Below are positions 37,646-46,665 of a stretch of DNA of 64,000 nt, piece by piece. The position numbers and the translations under genes were made by a program. The stretch spans positions 41,454 to 105,453 of the forward strand of contig NZ_WTYM01000031.1 in the NCBI RefSeq assembly GCF_009827435.1. Direction: 5' to 3'. Positions within the stretch are counted from its first letter, which is position 1; every line of letters starts with the position of its first letter. Origin of the DNA: Croceibacterium salegens. GTDB taxonomy: Bacteria; Pseudomonadota; Alphaproteobacteria; Sphingomonadales; Sphingomonadaceae. Below the pieces are notes generated by a model. It saw only the letters and a list, made by a program, of their open reading frames with translations. It was not told the origin of the DNA and searched no databases.

Positions 37646-38410
37646 ATGGATCCGCAAGGCAAGATCGCCGTGGTCAGCGGGGGCAATTCCGGGCTGGGCG
37701 AGGGCGGGGTGAAGCGCCTGCTCGAAGCCGGCGCGACAGTCGTTTCGCTCGACGTCGCGGGCACGGCGCCGGACGGCGCCGACTTCGTCCATTGCGACGT
37801 CGGCGACGAGCAATCGGTCGCCGCCGCCGTGGCGGAAGTGCTCGCGAAGCACGGCCGGATCGACATCCTGCTCAACAACGCCGGGATCGGCGGCCTCGGC
37901 CAGGTGGCAAGCGCGGAAGGGCCCGGCGACATGGCCAACTTCCGCAAGATCATCGGCGTGAACCTCGTCGGCGCGGCGCAGGTCGTCGCCCACGTCGGTC
38001 ATGCGATGACGAAGAACGAACCCTCCGGCCCGGACGGCGAGCGCGGGGTGATCGTCAACACCTGCTCGATCGCCAGCTTCGAAGGGCAGGAGGGGATGGG
38101 CGCCTACACTGCGACCAAATCCGCGCTCCACGCGCTGACGCTGGTCTGGGCGCGCGACCTCGGCAAGTTCGGCATCCGCGTCAACGGGGTCGCGCCGGGC
38201 TTCATGGACACGCCGATGGTGGCCATGCTGCCCGAGGCGATGGTCACCGAACTGCTCGCCGACAACGAATTCCCCAAGCGCGCCGGACGCGCCGACGAAT
38301 ATGCCGCAGTGGTCGATTTCCTGATCCGCACCCCGCTGGTCAACGGCGAGGTGATCCGCCTCGACGGCGGCGCCCGTCCTCCGGCGCGGACCAAGTGGGC
38401 ATCGAGCTAG
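37646..38410 (+). CDS. Short-chain dehydrogenase/reductase
   Basis: A classical SDR of 254 residues. The cofactor motif is SGGNSGLG (11-18), NNAG lies at 77-80, and the catalytic Ser141 is in NTCSIASFEG with Tyr154 and Lys158 (YTATK). Then come PGFMDTP and LDGG. An insertion with NEPSGPDGERG (about 124-134) is common in 3-hydroxyacyl-type SDRs. It is first in the operon with the VAO-type flavoprotein (14-base gap) and cytochrome c, so it may oxidise the alcohol made by that enzyme. Substrate unknown. Confidence 0.93.
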   Translation: MDPQGKIAVVSGGNSGLGEGGVKRLLEAGATVVSLDVAGTAPDGADFVHCDVGDEQSVAAAVAEVLAKHGRIDILLNNAGIGGLGQVASAEGPGDMANFRKIIGVNLVGAAQVVAHVGHAMTKNEPSGPDGERGVIVNTCSIASFEGQEGMGAYTATKSALHALTLVWARDLGKFGIRVNGVAPGFMDTPMVAMLPEAMVTELLADNEFPKRAGRADEYAAVVDFLIRTPLVNGEVIRLDGGARPPARTKWASS

Positions 38411-38424
38411 TAGAGAAGGCCTAG

Positions 38425-39987
38425 ATGGAAGAACTCCCCCTCCCGCCGGGCTTCACCGCCCGGAAACTCGACCAGGTGCGCAAGGCCTTCGAGGCCGCGC
38501 TGGGGGCCGACAAGGTCTTCTTCGAGGACCTCGACCGGCTGACCTACCAGGACAAGTTCGCGATCGACGAGGATGCGCACCATCCTTCGGGTGCGGTCGG
38601 CCCGACCACGGTCGAGGAAGTCCAGGCGATCGTTAAGATCGCCAACCAGTTCGCCATGCCGCTGTGGCCGATCAGCCGGGGCAAGAACTTCGGCTACGGC
38701 ACTTCGGCGCCGGAACTGGCCGGATCGGTCGTGGTCGACCTGTCGGGCATGAAGAAGATCGAGTTCGACGCCGCCAACGGCGTCGCCACGATCGAACCGG
38801 GCGTCGGCTTCTACGACCTCTACGACTACCTGCAGGCGAACGGGCTGCCGTTCTGGCTCTCGACCCCGGGCAACTCGTGGGGTTCGGTGATCGGCAACGC
38901 GCTCGATCGCGGCGTCGGCTACACGCCCTATGGCGAGAACACCAAGTTCCTCTGCGGGCTGGAGGTCGTCTTGCCCAACGGCGAGCTGGTGCGCACCGGG
39001 ATGGGCGCGTTCGACGGCGCCGATACCTGGGGCCTCTACCCGTTCGGCTTCGGCCCCGGCTGGGACCAGATGTTCGTCCAGTCGAACTTCGGCATCGTCA
39101 CCAAGGCAAATGTCTGGCTGATGGAGGAGCCGGAAAGCCTGATGGGCATGGACGTCGAATTCGACCGTCCCGAGGACCTCAAGGCAATGGTCGACTGCAT
39201 CGGTCCGCTGCGACGGGAGGGCCTGCTGCGGCAGAGCCCGAGCATCGGCAACTGGTTGCGCGCCGCCTCGATCCTGACCACGCGCGACGAGTGGACCGAC
39301 CAGCCCGGCGCGCTGTCGGACGACGTGATCGACGCGATCCGCAAGCGCTTCAACATCGGCTGGTGGGGCGTTTCGTTGCGGCTCTACGGCCGCGAGGAAA
39401 TGAACAAGGCGGCCTACAAGGTGCTCGAAAGCGAGATCGGCAAGATCAAGCCGATGCTGGTCAAGCCGACGAGCTGGGTGAAGGGCCAGCCGATGGAGCG
39501 TTCCGGCTTCACCGGCACGCCGATGACCTTCCCGCTGCAGAACGTGAACTGGTACGGCGGGCGCGGCGGGCACATCGGCTTCTCGCCGATCCTGCCGCAG
39601 GACGGCGACAAGGCGCTCGCCCAGTTCCAGCGGACCTACGCCCGCTACAAGGAATACGGGATGGACTACCAGGGCAGCTTCGCCTTCGGCGAGCGCCACC
39701 TGATCAACGTCAACGCGATGATCATCGACAAGGATGACGACGCGAAGATGGCCAAGATCGACACCTTCTTCCGCGCGCTGGTGGCCGACGCCAAGGCCAA
39801 CGGGTACGGCGAATACCGCACCCACCTCGATTACATGGACCTAGTCGCGGGCAGCTACGGCTGGAACAACAACGCGCTGCGCAGACTCAACGAGACTGTA
39901 AAGAACGCGCTCGATCCCAATGGAATCATTGCCCCGGGCAAGAGCGGGATCTGGCCCAGCAGGCTGGCAGGGGAGCGCAAATCATGA
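38425..39987 (+). CDS. VAO/4-cresol dehydrogenase family flavoprotein
   Basis: Oxidises para-alkylphenols or vanillyl-type alcohols through a quinone methide. In 520 residues it has the PCMH-type FAD domain (VGPTTVEEVQAIVKIAN, PISRGKNFGYGT), then GSVIGNALDRGVGYTPYGEN, and a C-terminus NNALRRLNETVKNALDPNGIIAPGKSGIWPS very like vanillyl-alcohol oxidase. His383 (GGHIGFSPI) aligns with VAO His422, the covalent FAD link, whereas PCMH uses a Tyr there. Tyr464 and Arg465 match VAO Tyr503/Arg504, which hold the phenolate. The VAO segment around Asp170 reads WLSTPG here, lacking the Asp. The next gene, overlapping by four bases, is a cytochrome c, so it is probably a dehydrogenase. Eugenol hydroxylase is another possibility. 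Confidence 0.9.
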   Translation: MEELPLPPGFTARKLDQVRKAFEAALGADKVFFEDLDRLTYQDKFAIDEDAHHPSGAVGPTTVEEVQAIVKIANQFAMPLWPISRGKNFGYGTSAPELAGSVVVDLSGMKKIEFDAANGVATIEPGVGFYDLYDYLQANGLPFWLSTPGNSWGSVIGNALDRGVGYTPYGENTKFLCGLEVVLPNGELVRTGMGAFDGADTWGLYPFGFGPGWDQMFVQSNFGIVTKANVWLMEEPESLMGMDVEFDRPEDLKAMVDCIGPLRREGLLRQSPSIGNWLRAASILTTRDEWTDQPGALSDDVIDAIRKRFNIGWWGVSLRLYGREEMNKAAYKVLESEIGKIKPMLVKPTSWVKGQPMERSGFTGTPMTFPLQNVNWYGGRGGHIGFSPILPQDGDKALAQFQRTYARYKEYGMDYQGSFAFGERHLINVNAMIIDKDDDAKMAKIDTFFRALVADAKANGYGEYRTHLDYMDLVAGSYGWNNNALRRLNETVKNALDPNGIIAPGKSGIWPSRLAGERKS

Positions 39988-40409
39988 ACCTCAAGATAAC
40001 TTCAGGTGTCTTTGCCGGGGCCATTTTGCTGCTCTGCGCGACGCAGGCGAACTCGCAGGCCGGGGCCGATGCCGTGTCCGCCCAACCCGCGCAGCGGGGC
40101 GGGGCCGCGCCGATGCCCAAGCCGCTCACCGTGTCCTCTCGGCCCAACGCAACGGGCGGCGAGAGGGCTTATCTCGAGAAGTGCGCCATGTGCCACTCGG
40201 CGCCGGGCATGGGCGTCGGCCTGATCGGCCGGCGCAGCGACACGCCCGACCTCGAGAAGCGCGACAACCTGACGGTCGACCTCGTCACCACCTTCGCGCG
40301 GCGCGGGATCGGCAACATGCCGGCAATCACTCGCGGCGAAGTCTCGGACGAGGAACTCGTCGCAATCGCCCAATATCTTGCCGCCGGCCCGCACGAGGCC
40401 TCGCAATGA
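39984..40409 (+). CDS. c-type cytochrome, electron acceptor of the flavoprotein
   Basis: A 141-residue exported monohaem cytochrome c. The signal peptide (about 1-25) is followed by a Pro-rich spacer, the haem motif CAMCH at 67-71 and the likely axial Met112 (GIGNMPAI). Size and position match the PchC-type cytochrome subunit of flavocytochrome 4-cresol dehydrogenase. It overlaps the flavoprotein stop (ATGA), arguing for a tight complex. The flavoprotein itself shows no signal peptide, so how the pair meets in the periplasm is open. PCMH has the same puzzle, solved by co-export or subunit-assisted assembly. Confidence 0.92.
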   Translation: MNLKITSGVFAGAILLLCATQANSQAGADAVSAQPAQRGGAAPMPKPLTVSSRPNATGGERAYLEKCAMCHSAPGMGVGLIGRRSDTPDLEKRDNLTVDLVTTFARRGIGNMPAITRGEVSDEELVAIAQYLAAGPHEASQ

Positions 40410-40939
40410 TCCGCACCACGCGCCGCACCGCGCTGATGGGCGCGCTCGCCGTGCCGACCGTCGCCGGCCTCGCGCAATGGCGCTGGCGGCATGGCGAGCG
40501 CTCGCTGCTGCTCTACGACGACAGCCTGGCCGCGGGCCGCCGCTTCGCCGCCGCCGGTAACGAGCGCGGCGGGCAGGTCATGGCGATCGAAGGCGACCGC
40601 GTGCGCCTCGCCCGTGAGGTTCTGGCCGCGAAACCGGCACTCGTCGCCGGGGTCAGCCGCCACGCCGATTTCATCCTGCTTGCCGATGTCGCCCGCGAAC
40701 ACGGCTACCGCCCCGCCGCCACAGTCTACGGCCGCGCCCGCCAGTGCGCCGGCCACGAATGCCAGCCCGGCTGGCAAGCCGTCGGCCGCATGGCGCGCAT
40801 GGCCGGCGGATCGTGGATCGAGGCGCTGGCCGACTACGCCGCGAAACCGGGTGAGGCGGCGGGAAGGGCGCTTGGAGGGCTTGTGGCTGGGCCGGTCGAT
40901 GCGGGACTGGTGTTGGGCTGGGTGCTGGCGCCGCGTTGA
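40406..40939 (+). CDS. Unknown protein with a twin-arginine-like N-terminus, third gene of the flavocytochrome operon
   Basis: A 177-residue protein that I do not recognise. It begins MIRTTRRTALMGALAVPTVA, an RR pair followed by a hydrophobic stretch that looks like a Tat signal. The mature part holds LLLYDDSLAAGRRFA, GVSRHADFILLADVAREHGYRP and a Cys pair in RQCAGHECQPGW. The ATG overlaps the cytochrome stop by four bases, so it is co-translated. If Tat-exported it could be a partner or chaperone helping the folded flavoprotein across the membrane, which is a hypothesis. Confidence 0.65.
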   Translation: MIRTTRRTALMGALAVPTVAGLAQWRWRHGERSLLLYDDSLAAGRRFAAAGNERGGQVMAIEGDRVRLAREVLAAKPALVAGVSRHADFILLADVAREHGYRPAATVYGRARQCAGHECQPGWQAVGRMARMAGGSWIEALADYAAKPGEAAGRALGGLVAGPVDAGLVLGWVLAPR

Positions 40940-40965
40940 AGTTTGAGGTGCTGCACTTCGACGCA

Positions 40966-41042
40966 CTGGTTTGCTTCGCTACGCTCGCAATCACGAACGG
41001 GTTTTCGTCGTTGCGAGGAGCGAAGCGACGAAGCAATCCAGA
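40966..41042. repeat. Dispersed palindromic repeat, copy 2
   Basis: It carries the same arms as copy 1 in the opposite arrangement (CTGGTTTGCTTCG first, then TTGCGAGGAGCGAAGC and GCAATCCAG). It ends three bases before the GTG start of the GIY-YIG gene and so forms its leader. Confidence 0.88.
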
Positions 41043-41045
41043 GCG

Positions 41046-41345
41046 GTGAAGCGCGAATTCCAGCCGGCTGTCTACATCGTAGCCAATCGCCGCAACGGCG
41101 CGATCTACACCGGCGTGACGTCCGACCTCGTTCAACGCATCTGGCAGCACCGCGAGGGCGTGGCTGACGGATTCACAAAGCAATATGGCTGCAAGATGCT
41201 CGTCTGGTACGAGTCACATTCCACGATGGAATACGCGATCCTGCGCGAGAAGCAGATCAAGGGCGGTCCACGGCGCAGGAAGCTGGAACTGATCGAGCAG
41301 GCGAACCTGAAGTGGCGTGGCTTGTATGCGGAGATTTGTGCCTGA
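41046..41345 (+). CDS. GIY-YIG nuclease domain protein (UPF0213 type)
   Basis: A 99-residue single-domain GIY-YIG protein. The motif appears as AVYIVANRRNGAIYTG (about 8-23), followed by the conserved R31-x5-G region (LVQRIWQHREG) and the Glu-bearing helix TMEYAILREKQIKGGPRRRKLELIE. The start is taken as GTG at 41046. A frame open further upstream would be translated from the palindromic repeat and is not believed. It sits precisely between two repeat copies. Small GIY-YIG proteins are often found with such repeats, and a role in processing them is possible but unproven. Confidence 0.85.
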   Translation: MKREFQPAVYIVANRRNGAIYTGVTSDLVQRIWQHREGVADGFTKQYGCKMLVWYESHSTMEYAILREKQIKGGPRRRKLELIEQANLKWRGLYAEICA

Positions 41346-41350
41346 CCGCC

Positions 41351-41430
41351 CTGGATTGCTTCGCTTCGCTCGCAATGACGAGACAACCTATGATCGTCAT
41401 TGCGAGGAGCGCAGCGACGAAGCAATCCAG
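41351..41430. repeat. Dispersed palindromic repeat, copy 3
   Basis: Arms CTGGATTGCTTCGCTTCGCT (41351 onward) and AGCAATCCAG (to 41430) surround TCGCAATGACGA and ATCGTCATTGCGAGGAGC. It starts five bases after the GIY-YIG stop, in the same arrangement as copy 2. Confidence 0.9.
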
Positions 41431-41441
41431 AGCGGATCGCG

Positions 41442-41939
41442 CTACCGCCGAATAATCAGCGACTCAGGCCGCTTCCTCGCCACCCAATGCCCGCGTCCCG
41501 GGAAGTTCTTCAGCACCTCGCCGTCCCACAGCCGCACGGTGCGGCGTTTGAAGCGCCATTCGCCGTCGGCTTCCTTGACCGCGTGGTCGTCGTACCAGCC
41601 GGTGAAGCGCAGGAGGTAGGGCGGTTCGCCCTCGCATTCGGTGACGAAGGCAAAGCCGCGCATTTTCACGCTGCCGTCATCCTGCGGCATGTACTGGACC
41701 TGCGTTACATGGTGCTGGCGGCCGGGGAAGCCCGGCGCGTTGGCGTAGTGCTTCATCAGCCCGCGGATGCCCTCGTGGCCTTCCCAGATGTCGGGATCCT
41801 CGAACACTTCCTCGCTCATCACGCAGTCCGCGGTAAAACAGGCGACGAGACCTTCGGCGTCTCCCGTGTCGAGCGCCCACGAATAGGCGGCGATCAGGTC
41901 CTGCAGGCCGAGGCGGTCCTCGACGGATAGCTTGCTCAA
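41442..41939 (-). CDS. NTF2-like (SnoaL-type) protein
   Basis: A 165-residue NTF2-like protein with no signal peptide. It has LQDLIAAYSWALDTGDAEGLVACFTADCVMSEEVF, HEGIRGLMKHYANAPGFPGRQHHVTQV and RFTGWYDDHAVKEADGEWRFKRRTVRLWDG. The GRQHHVTQ block is like those of SnoaL_4 members in aromatic and steroid loci. The start is TTG (41939) after GGGAGAG. It is divergent from the NmrA/PQQ-dehydrogenase operon across TAACG site 4, with 69 bases between starts. Reaction unknown. Confidence 0.85.
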   Translation of the reverse strand: MSKLSVEDRLGLQDLIAAYSWALDTGDAEGLVACFTADCVMSEEVFEDPDIWEGHEGIRGLMKHYANAPGFPGRQHHVTQVQYMPQDDGSVKMRGFAFVTECEGEPPYLLRFTGWYDDHAVKEADGEWRFKRRTVRLWDGEVLKNFPGRGHWVARKRPESLIIRR

Positions 41940-41968
41940 GATGACTCTCCCGGTTGTTGAATCAATCG

Positions 41969-41980
41969 TAACACCCGTTA
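41969..41980. promoter_or_regulatory. TAACG-type operator, site 4
   Basis: TAACACCCGTTA matches TAACG-N2-CGTTA except for one base. It is placed almost midway between the NTF2 start (41939) and the NmrA start (42009). Confidence 0.55.
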
Positions 41981-42008
41981 TGATCGCCGCCAAGTAAGGA
42001 GAGGATTC

Positions 42009-42923
42009 TTGGGCAAAGTGATCGTGTCCGGCGCGTCCGGGCAATTCGGCATGGCGGCGGCGCGGATGCTGCTGGAGCAGATTCCGGCGGAGGACCTGAT
42101 CGTGTTCAGCCGCTCGCCCGACAAGCTGGCGGAATTCGCCGAGGCCGGGGCCAGCGTGCGCGCGGGCGATTTCGACGACCCTACCTCGCTCGTCGGGGCG
42201 ATGCAGGGCGGCGAGAAGCTGCTGCTGATTTCGACCGTGCGTGTCGGCAGCCGGGTCGAGCAGCACACCGCCGCGGTCGAGGCGGCGAAGGCGGCCGGCG
42301 TGAAGCACGTCGTCTACACCTCGCTGCTCGGGGTGCGCACGCCGGGCAATCCTTCGGTCGAAGGCTTCGACCACATCGCCACCGAAAAGATGATCGAAGC
42401 CTCGGGCCTCGCGTTCACGCACTTGCGCGACAGCCTCTATGCCGAGGCCGTGGCCACCGCGATGGCGATCCCGGCGCTGGCCGCCGGTCACAAGCCCGAG
42501 AACTCGGGCGCGGGCCGCGTGCCGATCGTCAGCCGCGACGACTGCGTGGCGACTGCGGTCGGCGTGCTGACGCAGGACGGGCACGCCAACACGGCCGTCG
42601 ACGTCACCGGACCGGAGATGTGGACCCTGCCCGACGCGATGGCGCTGGTCTCCGAAATGGCCGGCAAGCCGATCGTGGTCGAGCCTGTCGATGACGAGGG
42701 CATGTTCCGGTACTTCGACTCGCTCGGCGTTGCCCGCAAGGCCTCCGACGTCGTGCCCGACGGGCCGATCCCGTGGGCAAGCGAGGGCATGGTGACCTTC
42801 GGCCAGTCGATCCGCGAAGGCTTCATGGACGTCGAGTCCAACGACGTCGAACGCATCACCGGCCGCAAGCCGCGCACGCTGCGCTCGGTGATGGAGCAGT
42901 ATCGCGGGGCGTGGCCGCAGTGA
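42009..42923 (+). CDS. NmrA-like NAD(P)-binding protein
   Basis: A 304-residue atypical SDR of the NmrA/QOR2 type. The N-terminal Rossmann motif is VSGASGQFGMAAARMLL (6-22), then LLLISTVRVGSRVEQHTAAVEAAKAAGVKHVVYTSLLG. Members act as NAD(P) sensors, quinone reductases or reductases of phenylpropanoid ethers. The start is TTG with AAGGAGAGGA upstream. It is first in a rightward run with the PQQ dehydrogenase (four-base overlap), ALDH and sulfatase. Substrate unknown; similarity of this fold to plant phenylcoumaran benzylic ether reductases is worth noting. Confidence 0.88.
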   Translation: MGKVIVSGASGQFGMAAARMLLEQIPAEDLIVFSRSPDKLAEFAEAGASVRAGDFDDPTSLVGAMQGGEKLLLISTVRVGSRVEQHTAAVEAAKAAGVKHVVYTSLLGVRTPGNPSVEGFDHIATEKMIEASGLAFTHLRDSLYAEAVATAMAIPALAAGHKPENSGAGRVPIVSRDDCVATAVGVLTQDGHANTAVDVTGPEMWTLPDAMALVSEMAGKPIVVEPVDDEGMFRYFDSLGVARKASDVVPDGPIPWASEGMVTFGQSIREGFMDVESNDVERITGRKPRTLRSVMEQYRGAWPQ

Positions 42924-45103
42924 GGGCACTCGTTGCGCTTGCCGCGCTGGCGCTCGCCGCCTGCGATACCAACTCGGTCGATACTTCGACCTATGGCGCG
43001 GGCGACAACTGGGACAACCCGGGCGGCGACTGGGCGGAGAGCCATTTCTCACGGCTGACCGACATCTCGGCCGACAATGTCGGCCAGCTCGGCCTCGCGT
43101 GGGAATTCGACCTCGGCACCAACCGCGTGCAGGAATCGACCCCGATCGTCATCGACGGGGTGATGTACGCCAGCGGCAATCTCGGCCGCGCCTATGCGCT
43201 CAATGCCGCGACCGGCGAGGAATTGTGGAGCTTCACCCCGGAGGTCGACATGCAGGCCAACCGTGCCGCGTGCTGCGACCAGGCCAATCGCGGCCTGGCG
43301 GTGGCGGGCGGCAAGGTCTTCACCGCGGCGCTCGACGGCATGCTTTACGCGCTCGACGCCAAGACCGGCGAGGTGTTGTGGAAGGTCGACACCATCGTCG
43401 ACCACGAACGCGCCTACACTAGCACCGGCGCGCCCGAGCTTGCCGGCGATCTGGTCGTCATCGGCAACGGCGGGGCGGAATACGACACGCGGGGCTACGT
43501 TACCGCCTACAATGTCTCCGACGGCACGCAGGCATGGCGTTTCTGGACCATCCCGCACGATCCCAGGGACGGCCCGCAGGAATCGCCCGAGCTCGAGGCG
43601 GCGCTCGAGACCTGGAGCAAGGACACGCGCTGGGATATCGGCGGCGGCGGCACGGCGTGGGACGCGATCACCTACGATCCGCAGTTCGACCAGGTCATCG
43701 TCGGTGTCGGCAACGGCGGTCCCTACCCGATGAAGATCCGCAGCCCCGGCGGCGGCGACAATCTCTATCTCGACAGCCTCGTCGCGCTCGACCGCAAGAC
43801 GGGGGCGATGAAGTGGCATTTCCAGGAAACCCCGCAGGACCAATGGGACCTGACCGCGACCCAGCCAATGATCCTCGCGCAGTTGGACGTCGGCGGCGAA
43901 CAACGCCCGGTCATCCTGCACACGCCCAAGAACGGTTTCTTCTTCGTGGTCGACCGCGAGACCGGCAAGCCGCTCGCCGCCAACCCGATCGTGCGGACGA
44001 GCTGGGCCGACACGTGGGACCTTGCGACCGGCAAGCCGCATCTGACGCCGGAGACGAGCGACTACAGCAACGGGCCGCAGATCATCTTTCCGGCCAGCCC
44101 GGGCGCGCGCAACTGGTATCCGGCGGCCTATGACCCGGGCCGCAACATCTATTTCGCCCACGTCATCGACATGGGGAACCTGTTCTGGGTACCCGGTCCC
44201 GATCGGCCCGAGCGGATCAAGGGCGGGATGAACGCCGGCGTCGCGGCGATCTTCGGTGCCGACCTGCCCAGTGTACTCGCCACTCTGCCTCCGCTGATCC
44301 AGGAGCAGGTCAAGGCACTTCCGACCTACAAGACGGCGATGGATCTGCCGCAGTCGAACGAGGTGCGGGCGATCGATCCTCTGACCGGCAAGACCAGGTG
44401 GTCGATCCCCGGCGACGGCTACCAGGATCGCCACGGCGTGCTCGTCACGGCCTCCGGCCTCGTCTTCTACGGCGACCTCGCGGGCAAGCTCCACGCGGTG
44501 GATGCGGAGACCGGCAAGGAGCTGTGGAGCGTCGATACCGGCAGTTCGATCATGGCCGCACCGATGACCTACCGCGTCGACGGGGTGCAATACGTCGCCG
44601 TGCAGACCGGTTTCGGCGGCGGCGGCTGGGGCTTCGTACCGCCCTATTCGGCCGCCTACCAGCGCGGCAACGCCAACCGGCTGCTGGTGTTCAAGGTCGG
44701 CGGCGGCGCAGTCCCGCTTCCGGCAAAGCTCCCACCGCTCGAGCCCGCGCCGGCTCCGCCGCCGCAGCTTTCCGGCGTGACCCCGGCGATGATCGCTGAA
44801 GGGCAGGCGACGTTCACCGCCAACTGCGCCGCATGCCATTCGAACCAGCCGCGCGCCGGCCTTCCCGACTTGCGGCGCATGTCCGGCAACATTCACGATG
44901 CCTTCGATACGATAGTGCTCGACGGCGCGCTGGTTGCGAACGGCATGCCGGCATGGGACGACCGCCTGAGCAAGGACCAGGTCAAGGCAATTCACGCCTG
45001 GCTGATCGACACGCAGGGCAAGCTCCGCGCGCGCGAACTCGAACTGCAGAAACGCGGCGAGCCATTGGATTCGCCCAGCGCCGCGATCCTGAGTAACTTC
45101 TGA
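42920..45103 (+). CDS. Lipoprotein quinohaemoprotein (PQQ) alcohol dehydrogenase
   Basis: A periplasmic alcohol dehydrogenase with PQQ and haem c in one chain. The GTG start overlaps the NmrA stop (GTGA) and gives MRALVALAALALAAC, a lipobox with Cys15, so it should be lipid-anchored. The propeller has repeated W-motifs (GEELWSF, GEVLWKV), the vicinal disulfide Cys118-Cys119 (RAACCDQ) that contacts PQQ, and the WDLTATQP active-site region. The C-terminal cytochrome domain begins about residue 615 with CAACH and a likely axial Met in NGMPAW. The 727-residue length fits type II quinohaemoprotein ADHs. The likely substrate is an aromatic or aliphatic alcohol whose aldehyde passes to the next gene's ALDH. 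No pqq genes are in view. Confidence 0.93.
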   Translation: MRALVALAALALAACDTNSVDTSTYGAGDNWDNPGGDWAESHFSRLTDISADNVGQLGLAWEFDLGTNRVQESTPIVIDGVMYASGNLGRAYALNAATGEELWSFTPEVDMQANRAACCDQANRGLAVAGGKVFTAALDGMLYALDAKTGEVLWKVDTIVDHERAYTSTGAPELAGDLVVIGNGGAEYDTRGYVTAYNVSDGTQAWRFWTIPHDPRDGPQESPELEAALETWSKDTRWDIGGGGTAWDAITYDPQFDQVIVGVGNGGPYPMKIRSPGGGDNLYLDSLVALDRKTGAMKWHFQETPQDQWDLTATQPMILAQLDVGGEQRPVILHTPKNGFFFVVDRETGKPLAANPIVRTSWADTWDLATGKPHLTPETSDYSNGPQIIFPASPGARNWYPAAYDPGRNIYFAHVIDMGNLFWVPGPDRPERIKGGMNAGVAAIFGADLPSVLATLPPLIQEQVKALPTYKTAMDLPQSNEVRAIDPLTGKTRWSIPGDGYQDRHGVLVTASGLVFYGDLAGKLHAVDAETGKELWSVDTGSSIMAAPMTYRVDGVQYVAVQTGFGGGGWGFVPPYSAAYQRGNANRLLVFKVGGGAVPLPAKLPPLEPAPAPPPQLSGVTPAMIAEGQATFTANCAACHSNQPRAGLPDLRRMSGNIHDAFDTIVLDGALVANGMPAWDDRLSKDQVKAIHAWLIDTQGKLRARELELQKRGEPLDSPSAAILSNF

Positions 45104-45142
45104 CACAAAGACCCGAGTCTCTCGGGCGAGAGGAGATTTGTG

Positions 45143-46612
<1,470 letters not shown>

Positions 46613-46613
46613 T

Positions 46614-46657
46614 TTCCCCCTCCGGTCCGGCATAAGTCGGACCGGAGAGTTGGGGGA
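46614..46657 (+). promoter_or_regulatory. Hairpin that may hide the sulfatase ribosome-binding site
   Basis: A 10-bp perfect inner stem (46620-46629 with 46638-46647) is extended by a bulge and an outer stem in which CCCC pairs with the GGGGG of the ribosome-binding site at 46652-46656. No T-run follows, so it is not a typical terminator. Confidence 0.45.
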
Positions 46658-46665
46658 GGGCACTG

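Noticed and set aside
40971..41045. Extended N-terminus of the GIY-YIG protein (25 extra residues)
   Set aside because: The extension is read from repeat copy 2 and resembles the spurious SEATKQS-type peptide; the GTG at 41046 gives the family length.
45112..45126. CCCGAG-TCT-CTCGGG hairpin after the PQQ dehydrogenase as a terminator
   Set aside because: The stem is short, lacks a T-run and lies beside the ALDH ribosome-binding site; the genes look co-transcribed.
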